Origin: Myxococcales bacterium
Lineage (GTDB): Bacteria > Myxococcota_A > Polyangia > Polyangiales > Ga0077539
Assembly: GCA_030652255.1 (NCBI GenBank)
Contig: JAUSAZ010000041.1
Location: forward strand, 1-43,287
Direction of reading: 5' to 3'
DNA length: 43,287 nt
Under the pieces are notes generated by a model. That model saw only the letters and a program-made list of their open reading frames with translations, was not told the origin of the DNA and did no database searches. The first letter of the stretch is position 1. Each line of letters starts with the position of its first letter. The translations under genes were made by a program, and so were the position numbers. Shown here piece after piece: positions 1 to 6,644 of the stretch.

Positions 1-299
1 GCGGTGGGCGCGCGCGGGGCGGCGGGCGCGGCGGTGGGCGCCACGGGCGCGGCGACGGGCGCGGCGACGGGCGCGGCGAGGGGCACGTCGGTGGTCGCCG
101 CGGGCACGGGCGTGACGACCACGGGGGTCGAGCAGCGGCACTCGCCCAGGGTGCCGTTGGCCTGGCAGAGCTGCGCGCCAGCGGCGCCCGAGGTGCAGGT
201 GCAGGGGCTGCTCGCCCCCTCGGTGCAGGTCGAGGCCCGCGTGCGGGAGCATCCGAGGCCGAGGAGGAGGACGATCGCCAGCGCGAGGGAAGCCTTCAT
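1..299 (-). CDS. Lipoprotein, N-terminal part (gene runs off the window start)
   Basis: The reverse strand reads from an ATG at 297-299 without a stop to the window edge, so only the first 99 residues are present. The N-terminus is Met-Lys-Ala, a run of Leu/Ile/Val, then LGLGC, a classic lipobox with the acceptor Cys at about residue 17. This predicts an envelope lipoprotein processed by signal peptidase II. A Cys-rich stretch follows (STCTEGASSPCTCTSG and QLCQANGTLGECRC), then a low-complexity Ala/Pro/Val linker with repeated APVA units. Many myxobacterial surface lipoproteins have such a Cys-rich knob and flexible linker. The functional domain, if any, lies outside the window, so no role can be given. 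Codon usage (GC at third positions) fits this reading and not the opposite strand. Confidence 0.8.
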   Translation of the reverse strand, partial: MKASLALAIVLLLGLGCSRTRASTCTEGASSPCTCTSGAAGAQLCQANGTLGECRCSTPVVVTPVPAATTDVPLAAPVAAPVAAPVAPTAAPAAPRAPT

Positions 300-403
300 G
301 GCGACGAGGCTACCCCAGGAGCCCGACGAAGTGGGCGTCGTCCGCGTGGGGTAAGGCTCGCGGCGACGGGGCGCGCGCTCTACAGTGCCCCTTCCCCCTC
401 CCC

Positions 404-2044
404 GTGGACCCGCCCAACACCCGCGAGCCAGCCGCCACCGCCCGACCCGCGCCGCCCGGGCCCTTCTCCGCGCTCGCCTCGGACGACGAGCTCACGGCCA
501 TGGCCGCGCACATGGGGGCCCTCGGCTGGGAGCGCTGGGCGTGGTGCGTGGGCTTCTTCTTCGACGCCTTCGCGCTGAAGGTGGTGTGGCCCGGCGCCTC
601 GTGGCCCGTGGTGCTCGGCGCGCGCTCGCTCGGCCTGCCGCTGCAGCCCGCGCTGGCCTGGGTGGCCCGACGGCGGCGCCTCCCGGCCCCGACCGTGGGC
701 CGGCTCACGCTGCTCTACACCCTCGTCGCCGTCGCGCTCATGGGCGTGCCGGCGGCGGAGTTCGGCGGGCTCACCAGCCCGTACGTCTTCTCGCTGGTGT
801 CCTTCGCCATGGCCGCGCCCCTCGTGGCGGAGGTGCGCCGCTCGCGGCTCTTCATCCTCTTCGGCGCGTGGTTCGTCGTGTGGACCGCCGTGCTCGCCGT
901 CGCCGCGGCCTACAGCCCCGACATCGCGCGGCAGTGGCACGACACCCGCGCCCTCACGGTGTACTTCGGCCAGTGGATCTTCCTCGCCCTCATCTTCGGC
1001 GCCGGGATGCACGCCGCGTTCGAGATCGGCGCGCTCCGCCGTCAGCTCCGCGAGGCGCGCAAGCTCGCGGGCTACCGCCTCAAGGTGCGCCTCGGCTCCG
1101 GCGGCATGAACGAGGTGTGGCTCGCCTGGGACGAGTCCCACCACCGCGACGTGGCGCTGAAGATACTCCACGACCAGCCCTCCGAGGCCGTCGCGCAGCG
1201 CTTCGAGCGCGAGGCCGAGGCCCTGCGCGCCCTGTCCTCGCCGCACACCGTCCGGGTGCTCGACTTCGGCGCCAGCGACGACGGCGTGCGCTTCCTGGCC
1301 ATGGAGCGCCTCGTCGGCATCGACCTCGAGCGCCTCGTGCGCGACGACGGCCCGATGCCCCCGGCGCGCGCGGCGCACCTCGCGCGGCAGGCGTGCAGCT
1401 CCCTCGGCGAGGCCCACCGCGCGGGCATCGTGCACCGCGACGTGAAGCCCTCCAACCTCTTCTTGAGCGCCCTGCCCGACGGCGACCACCTCACGGTGAT
1501 CGACTTCGGCATCGCGCGCCGGGTCGACGTCCACGAGGCCCGGCTCACGGCCATCGGCGACGCCATCGGCACGCCGCACTTCATCGCCCCGGAGTCCCTC
1601 CTCGGCGACACCTCCGACGCCCGCGGCGACCTCTACGGCCTCGGCGCCACGCTCTTCTTCCTCCTCACCGGCACGCGCCCCTTCGAGGGCCTCACGGGCC
1701 TCGCGCTCGTCGGGGCCGTCAGCGGCGCCACGCCCGACGCGCCCTCCACCCGCGCCCCCGGTGTATCTCCCGCCCTCGACGCCATCGTGCTGCGCTGCCT
1801 CGCCGCCGTGCCCTGCGACCGCTTCGCCGACATGGCCGCCCTCGACGCCGCCCTCGCCGCCCTCGACCTCCCCTGGACCGCCGCCGACGCCGCCGTCTGC
1901 CACGCCCGCAGCGAGCGCGCGTCGCCGATGCCGCGCCGCCCCGACGAGGCCACGCGCCCCGAGCGCCGCCCGTCGCAGCGGCCGGGGCTGCGCGTGGCGT
2001 CCGACCGTCCGCCGCCGGTCAACCCCCGCGAGCCGCGCCCGTGA
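404..2044 (+). CDS. Ser/Thr protein kinase with N-terminal polytopic membrane domain
   Basis: 546 residues from a GTG start. An ATG at 500 is a possible alternative, but the hydrophobic region begins soon after it. Residues 45-205 contain about five membrane segments, and a cytoplasmic Hanks-type kinase domain starts near 224. Visible kinase elements are a glycine-rich loop GSGGMNEV (231-238), the ATP-binding Lys in ALKIL (253), the catalytic loop HRDVKPSN (344-351), DFG (367-369) and APE (395-397). All catalytic residues are present. The third glycine of the Gly loop is Asn (236), a mild departure. The C-terminus beyond about 490 is a charged Pro/Arg tail. The kinase probably phosphorylates cytoplasmic proteins in response to a membrane or envelope signal; the signal and substrate are unknown. 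The gene overlaps the downstream nth gene by 4 bp (GTGA), so the two are probably co-translated. Confidence 0.88.
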   Translation: MDPPNTREPAATARPAPPGPFSALASDDELTAMAAHMGALGWERWAWCVGFFFDAFALKVVWPGASWPVVLGARSLGLPLQPALAWVARRRRLPAPTVGRLTLLYTLVAVALMGVPAAEFGGLTSPYVFSLVSFAMAAPLVAEVRRSRLFILFGAWFVVWTAVLAVAAAYSPDIARQWHDTRALTVYFGQWIFLALIFGAGMHAAFEIGALRRQLREARKLAGYRLKVRLGSGGMNEVWLAWDESHHRDVALKILHDQPSEAVAQRFEREAEALRALSSPHTVRVLDFGASDDGVRFLAMERLVGIDLERLVRDDGPMPPARAAHLARQACSSLGEAHRAGIVHRDVKPSNLFLSALPDGDHLTVIDFGIARRVDVHEARLTAIGDAIGTPHFIAPESLLGDTSDARGDLYGLGATLFFLLTGTRPFEGLTGLALVGAVSGATPDAPSTRAPGVSPALDAIVLRCLAAVPCDRFADMAALDAALAALDLPWTAADAAVCHARSERASPMPRRPDEATRPERRPSQRPGLRVASDRPPPVNPREPRP

Positions 2045-2730
2045 GCGCGCTCGCCGACAAGGCCCGTCGCATCGAGGCGATCCTCGACGAGCTGCACCCC
2101 GACCCGGCCATCCCCCTCGACCACGCCGACGCGTACACCCTGCTCGTGGCCGTGGCGCTCTCCGCGCAGACCACGGACAAGAAGGTCAACGAGGTCACCC
2201 CCGCGCTCTTCGCCCGCGCGCCCACCCCCGCGGCGATGCGGGCGCTCTCGGTGGAGGAGATCCTCGGGTACATCCGTCAGGTGAACTTCTCGCCCGCCAA
2301 GGCGAAGGCCCTGAAGCGCGCGGCGGAGATGCTGTGCGACCTGCACGGGGGGGAGGTTCCGCGGGACTTCGAGGCCCTCGTGGCGCTGCCGGGCGTCGGC
2401 AACAAGACCGCCAGCGTGGTGATGGCCCAGGCCTTCGGCGAGCAGACCTTCCCGGTCGACACGCACATCCTCCGCCTCGCGCACCGCTGGGGACTCTCGA
2501 AGGGCCGCACCCCCGACGAGGTCTCCCTCGACCTCCGGCGCGTCTTCGCCCGCTCCAACTGGAACAAGCTCCACCTCCAGATCATCTACTTCGGCCGCTC
2601 GCACTGCCCCGCGCTGCGCCACGACCTCGCGGCCTGCCCGATCTGCTCCTGGGCGGCCACGAAGGCCCGCATCGCCGCCGAGGCCCGCGGGCCCGCGAAG
2701 CCCCGGCGCCGCCGCACTACCCCCGCGTGA
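2041..2730 (+). CDS. nth: Endonuclease III (DNA glycosylase/AP lyase)
   Basis: 229 residues from a GTG that overlaps the kinase stop codon. The family excises oxidised pyrimidines and cleaves the abasic site in base excision repair. The helix-hairpin-helix LPGVGNKTASVV holds the catalytic Lys122, and the catalytic Asp140 sits in FPVDTHI, both as in E. coli Nth. The C-terminal iron-sulfur loop is unusual. E. coli has C-x6-C-x2-C-x5-C, whereas here only Cys189, Cys199 and Cys202 are present, spaced C-x9-C-x2-C, and no fourth Cys follows (SWAATKARIAAEA). A canonical [4Fe-4S] cluster is therefore unlikely unless another ligand substitutes. The last 14 bp overlap tail to tail with the aldehyde dehydrogenase gene on the other strand. 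Confidence 0.93.
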   Translation: MSALADKARRIEAILDELHPDPAIPLDHADAYTLLVAVALSAQTTDKKVNEVTPALFARAPTPAAMRALSVEEILGYIRQVNFSPAKAKALKRAAEMLCDLHGGEVPRDFEALVALPGVGNKTASVVMAQAFGEQTFPVDTHILRLAHRWGLSKGRTPDEVSLDLRRVFARSNWNKLHLQIIYFGRSHCPALRHDLAACPICSWAATKARIAAEARGPAKPRRRRTTPA

Positions 2731-4168
2731 CGGCCATCGGGTAGGCGCAGTACAGCGTCGAGAACGACCCCGCGGGCCGGTGGTTGCCGCTGTTCTTCAC
2801 ACCCCCGAAGGGCAGTCGGCTCGACGCGCCGACGGTGGGCGCGTTCCAGCTGAGGGCGCCCACGCGCAGGGCGCTCGCGGCGCGCTCGAAGGCCGCCTCG
2901 CTCTCGGTCCACACGCCCGCGGTGAGCCCGTAGTCGGTGTCGTCGGCCACCGCGAGGGCCTCGTCGAGGTCGTCGACCACGTACACCGCGAGGTCGGGCC
3001 CGAAGGACTCCTCGCGCTGATACGCGCTGTGCTTCATGCGCGCGGTGACCACCCGCACCCGCGGCGTCGCGTAGCACCCGCGGTGCGCCCTCTCCTCCCA
3101 CGCCACGGCGGCCTCCGCGGGGGCGATCACCGCGTGTGCGCCCTCCTCGTCGGCGAGCTTCTGGAGCGCCTCGAATTTCTCCAGCGCCCGCGGCGACGCG
3201 AGCGGCCCGCAGAAGGCCGACGGGTCGAGGGGGTGGCCCACCGCCAGCGCCGCCGCGCGCCGCGCGACCTCGGCGATGAAGCGCTCGGCGACGCCGCGGG
3301 TGACGATGAGCCGCGACGCGCACGAGCAGCGCTGCCCGGTGGTGCTGAACGCGCTCACCACCACGTCCTCGGCGGCCTTCTCGAAGGGCGCGTCGTCGAG
3401 CACGATGGCGGCGTTCTTCCCGCCGAGCTCGAGCGCGAGCAGGCGCCCCGGGCTGCTCACGTTGACCCGCCGCAGCTTCTCGCCCACCGCGTACGACCCG
3501 GTGAACAGCACGCCGTCGACCCCGTCGTGCCCGCCGAGCGCGGCGCCCACCACCCCGTCGCCCTGCACCAGGTTGAATACCCCGGGTGGTAATCCCGCGG
3601 TCTCGACCACCCGCGCGTAGAGGGCGCCGCAGCCCGGCGTCACCTCGCTCGGCTTGAACACCACGGTGTTGCCCAGCAGCAGCGCCGGCACGATGTGCCC
3701 GTGCGGCAGGTGCAGCGGGAAGTTGAAGGGACCGAGCACGGCCAGCACCCCATGCGGCCGCCAGCGCCAGGAGAAGCGGGCGTCGAGGGTGGTGTCGCGC
3801 ACCAGCGCGAGGCCGTCGGAGAGGGTGATGTCGACCTTGGCGATCATGGCCTTCACCTCCGCGCGGGCCTCGCGGATGACCTTGCCCATCTCGCGCGAGA
3901 TGGCGAGGGCGAGGGCGTTCTCGTGCTGCGCGAGGGCGTCGCGCAGGCGCGTGAGGTGGGCGATGCGGGCGTCGAGGCCGAGGGCGCTCCAGGCGGGCTG
4001 CGCGGCGCGCGCGGCGGCGACGGCGTCGTCGACGTGGGCGAGCGCGAAGGCGTAGGGGGGCAGGGCGTCGTCGAGGTCGGCGGGGGCGGCGCGGGTGAGC
4101 ACGCCGTCGGGCGCCTCGACGGGGGCCCAGCGGCCGTGGATGAAGGAGCCGGTGTCGTCAGGGATCAT
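2717..4168 (-). CDS. astD: Aldehyde dehydrogenase, succinylglutamate-semialdehyde dehydrogenase (AstD) family
   Basis: 483 residues. It belongs to the NAD(P)-dependent aldehyde dehydrogenase superfamily: Asn149 in GPFNFP, the cofactor-site Lys172 in VVFKPSE, general base Glu247 in LALELGG and the nucleophile Cys281 in TTGQRCSC. The stretches GPFNFPLHLPHGHIVPALL and FGGVKNSGNHRP, and the end CAYPMA, are specific to AstD-type enzymes, which oxidise N-succinylglutamate semialdehyde to N-succinylglutamate in the arginine succinyltransferase pathway. No other ast gene lies in the window, so the real substrate could be a related semialdehyde. The start codon overlaps the end of the preceding gene by 11 bp, which suggests co-transcription with it. 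The 3' end overlaps nth by 14 bp on the opposite strand. Confidence 0.87.
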   Translation of the reverse strand: MIPDDTGSFIHGRWAPVEAPDGVLTRAAPADLDDALPPYAFALAHVDDAVAAARAAQPAWSALGLDARIAHLTRLRDALAQHENALALAISREMGKVIREARAEVKAMIAKVDITLSDGLALVRDTTLDARFSWRWRPHGVLAVLGPFNFPLHLPHGHIVPALLLGNTVVFKPSEVTPGCGALYARVVETAGLPPGVFNLVQGDGVVGAALGGHDGVDGVLFTGSYAVGEKLRRVNVSSPGRLLALELGGKNAAIVLDDAPFEKAAEDVVVSAFSTTGQRCSCASRLIVTRGVAERFIAEVARRAAALAVGHPLDPSAFCGPLASPRALEKFEALQKLADEEGAHAVIAPAEAAVAWEERAHRGCYATPRVRVVTARMKHSAYQREESFGPDLAVYVVDDLDEALAVADDTDYGLTAGVWTESEAAFERAASALRVGALSWNAPTVGASSRLPFGGVKNSGNHRPAGSFSTLYCAYPMAVTRG

Positions 4169-4730
4169 GCGCCCGGGATGTTACCCCGGGCGGCACGTGC
4201 TCGACGCGGTGCTCGCGCTCCAGCACGAAGTACGTCGGCGTCTCGATGCACAGCCCGCCGAGCGCCAGGTAGCTCACGCCCAGCAGCAGGTCGGCGTCGC
4301 CCGCCTCGACGGCCACCAGCGGGTCCTTCGTCGCGCGGATGGTGTCGTACCAGGGGTTGCGCCCGCGGCCGTAGTCGATGATGAGCCCGCGGTCGAAGCC
4401 GCGCGGCGCAGGCACCCCGGCGGGCGCGACGACCTCGTAGTGCCACGTGGTGACGGGCTCGCCGCGCTTCGTCTTCGGGCGGCTGGGGGCGTCGAGGCCG
4501 TCCTGTTCGAGGCGCACGTTCCACCCGAGCAGCCGGCCCGAGGCGGGGTCGCGCCAGAAGGTCTTCTGGAAGGTCTTCCACGAGAGCCGCTCGACGAAGC
4601 GCGGCAGCCCGAGCGCGGTGCCCCGGTAGGCCCACCCCTCGATGGCCGCCGGGTCGACGGGGTGGCCCGCCACGATGCGCGCGCGCAGCTGCGCCCGGGA
4701 CTCCTCGCGGATGACCTGCACGAGGCTCAC
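4158..4730 (-). CDS. Conserved-looking protein of unknown function (190 aa)
   Basis: The frame is open well upstream, but the GTG at 4728-4730 overlaps the stop of the rhomboid-like gene (GTGA), and the sequence before it is a shadow of that gene, so this start is chosen. The 190-residue product is soluble, with no signal peptide or membrane segment. It has a regular globular composition, with aromatic-rich stretches such as LSWKTFQKTFWRDPASGR, TTWHYEVVAP and GRGRNPWYDTIR. I do not recognise the family. It sits between a rhomboid-like membrane protein and an aldehyde dehydrogenase, overlapping both, so the three are almost certainly one transcription unit. A lipocalin-like or enzyme-accessory role is possible but not supported. 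Confidence 0.78.
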   Translation of the reverse strand: MSLVQVIREESRAQLRARIVAGHPVDPAAIEGWAYRGTALGLPRFVERLSWKTFQKTFWRDPASGRLLGWNVRLEQDGLDAPSRPKTKRGEPVTTWHYEVVAPAGVPAPRGFDRGLIIDYGRGRNPWYDTIRATKDPLVAVEAGDADLLLGVSYLALGGLCIETPTYFVLEREHRVEHVPPGVTSRAHDP

Positions 4731-5551
4731 GACGCCGGGGGCTCCGCGGCGGCGGCGGCGGGCGCCGCGAGGTGCTCGCGCACATGGGGCAGGCAGAAGT
4801 TGGTGGGCTTGCCGCAGCGCTCGCAGGTGCACACGCGAAACTCCACCGTGCGGTCTTCGTCGGTGACGCCGCAGGTGGCGCACTTCCGCTGCTTCGTCAC
4901 GTTGGGCTCCTGCGCCGCGCGGTGCGCCTCGACGACGTGCGTGGCCTTGCGCTGCCGCGTGCGCAGCGCCTGCACCAGCCCCGGGCCGAAGAACAGCAGG
5001 TAGTTGCCCACCGCCACCAGGGGGAAGACCTTGCTCGCGCCGGGCAGCCTCGCGGCCTCCCACGCCAGCAGCGCCACCTCGAGGTACGCCAGCCACTTCA
5101 GGCGCATCGGGATCACCAGCAGCATCACCTCGCGCTCGGGGTCGAGCGTGGCCACGGCGAGCAGCAGCGACATCAGCAGGTAGCGGCTGGTGGCCGGCAC
5201 CCCGAGGCCCACCGCGAGGGCCGCGGTGCCCGCCATGCCCACGAGCCAGTACGCGACGTAGCGCACCGCGCCCCAGTGGCGCTCGAGGAAGGTGCCCATC
5301 ATGTACGTCCACAGGAGGGACAGCAGGAGGAAGACGACGCTCGTGGAGGAGGGCACGGCGATGAAGGTCACGAGGCGCCAGAGCTGCCCCTGGGCGACCT
5401 TCGCGGCGTCGAGCTTGAGGTAGTCGAGGAAGCCCGGGCTGATGGAGTCGAGCGCGAAGCTCAATCCCTGGAAGCCGACGAGGCCGAGGGTGAGGTTGGC
5501 GGGCAGGTGACGCCCGAAGCGGGCGTCGAGGCGATCGAGCCAGGAGGACAT
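4727..5551 (-). CDS. Rhomboid-like membrane protein without the catalytic Ser motif, with Cys-rich C-terminal tail
   Basis: 274 residues, starting at an ATG 31 bp after the RRM gene's stop codon. An in-frame extension to 5821 is only a shadow of that gene. Five to six hydrophobic segments span about 20-190. QGQLWRLVTFIAVPSS (55-70) and the GTFLERHWG (86-94) after the next helix match rhomboid landmarks (WRLVT..F and the ER.wG loop). Where active rhomboids carry GxSG, this protein has GVPATSRYLLMS, and no clear partner His is seen, so it is probably an inactive rhomboid/derlin-type protein. The soluble tail from about 220 has Cys224, 227, 241, 243, 246 and 253 and His256, a likely zinc-binding element. 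It probably binds or chaperones membrane proteins, but the partner is unknown. It overlaps the next gene by 4 bp. Confidence 0.82.
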   Translation of the reverse strand: MSSWLDRLDARFGRHLPANLTLGLVGFQGLSFALDSISPGFLDYLKLDAAKVAQGQLWRLVTFIAVPSSTSVVFLLLSLLWTYMMGTFLERHWGAVRYVAYWLVGMAGTAALAVGLGVPATSRYLLMSLLLAVATLDPEREVMLLVIPMRLKWLAYLEVALLAWEAARLPGASKVFPLVAVGNYLLFFGPGLVQALRTRQRKATHVVEAHRAAQEPNVTKQRKCATCGVTDEDRTVEFRVCTCERCGKPTNFCLPHVREHLAAPAAAAAEPPAS

Positions 5552-5582
5552 CGTGCGATGTCCCCTTAGCACAGACCCGCGC

Positions 5583-6485
5583 TCAGTCTTCGTCGTCGTC
5601 GCGCCAGCTCTTCTCCTCGCGGTCGCGACGACCCGAGGCGCCCGCCGTGGCGCCCGCGGCGCCCGGACGGCCGCGGCCATCGCCCTCACCCTCCTTGCGC
5701 TTGCGCTGGTTGGCGAGGCCCACCCGGCCGCCCGGAGGCGACGGAGGACCGAAGTTGCTGCCCGGCGCGCCGCCGAAGGTGCGGGGCGGCGGACGGTCGC
5801 CGCCGGTGCCGGTGAAGCCACCAGGGCCGCCGGCGCCCATCGGGGCCCCGGGGGTGCCCTTCGGGTGCGCCAGGTTGATGATGAGCCGACGGCTGCGGAG
5901 CTCGGCGTTCTTGAGCTGGTCGATGGCGGCGTTGGCGGCCTCGGCGGTGGCCAGGGTCACGAAGCCGAAGCCGCGCTTGCGGCCGTCCTGGTCGAGGGGG
6001 AGGTGCACCCGGGCCACGGGGCCGGCCCCGAGCTCGTTGAGCAGCACCTCGATCTCCTCCTGCGTGGCGTCGTAGGGGAGGTTGCCGACGTAGAGGGTGC
6101 GGTCGGGCGCCGGGCCCCCCGCCATCTCGCGCCGCGGGCGCTCTTCGCGAGGACCGCCGAAGCCGCCGCCGCCCATCGGTGCGCCCATGCCGCCGCCCAT
6201 CGGGCGCTCGCCGCGCGCCGGGGGCTCGGCCTGGAAGGGTCGCACCGAGATGGTGCGGCCATCGACGATGCGGCCGTCGAGGACCGAGCGGGCGCGGTCA
6301 GCCTCCTCTTCGCTGCCCAGCCGGACGAAGGCGAACCCACGCGGGCGCCCCGACATCCGATCGCGGGGCAGCGTGAGCTCCGCAGACTGTGCTCCCGACT
6401 CGAGGAAGAGGCCGCGCAGATCCTCTTCCGTCACGCTGTCAGGCAGGCCTGCCACAAACAGCTTTCGCGCGTCTTCGTTCGACAT
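5583..6485 (-). CDS. RNA-binding protein with two RRM domains
   Basis: 300 residues. RRM1 (about 8-84) has RNP2 LFVAGL and RNP1 RGFAFVRL. RRM2 (about 129-205) has RNP2 LYVGNL and RNP1 RGFGFVTL, with the aromatic residues that stack on RNA bases. A Gly/Met/Pro linker (92-125) joins them. After 206 there is a Gly/Pro-rich then Arg/Glu/Asp-rich disordered tail ending in acidic residues (DDDED). Bacterial RRM proteins of this type bind single-stranded RNA and often respond to cold or stress. Having two RRMs in one bacterial protein is less common than one. A good ribosome-binding site (GGAG, about 10 nt upstream of the ATG at 6485) fixes the start. The 160 bp upstream contains a locally AT-richer stretch that may form a structured leader; no promoter is assigned. 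Confidence 0.93.
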   Translation of the reverse strand: MSNEDARKLFVAGLPDSVTEEDLRGLFLESGAQSAELTLPRDRMSGRPRGFAFVRLGSEEEADRARSVLDGRIVDGRTISVRPFQAEPPARGERPMGGGMGAPMGGGGFGGPREERPRREMAGGPAPDRTLYVGNLPYDATQEEIEVLLNELGAGPVARVHLPLDQDGRKRGFGFVTLATAEAANAAIDQLKNAELRSRRLIINLAHPKGTPGAPMGAGGPGGFTGTGGDRPPPRTFGGAPGSNFGPPSPPGGRVGLANQRKRKEGEGDGRGRPGAAGATAGASGRRDREEKSWRDDDED

Positions 6486-6644
6486 CCGATGGTTCTCCAG
6501 AAACGCCTTTTATGGGGTCTTGTATTCGTCCGCGAGCGGATCGTTGATGGGTCGGTGGTAAAGGGGGTTGGCGTCGCAGGGACGAGGACCGCGGGTGCGA
6601 CGGCTGCGCAGGATACGCGCCGCGCCCACGCCGTCAACAGCCCC

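Noticed and set aside
1..354. Plus-strand frame at the window start
   Set aside because: Antisense to a lipoprotein with clear lipobox; composition is low-complexity Gly/Ala.
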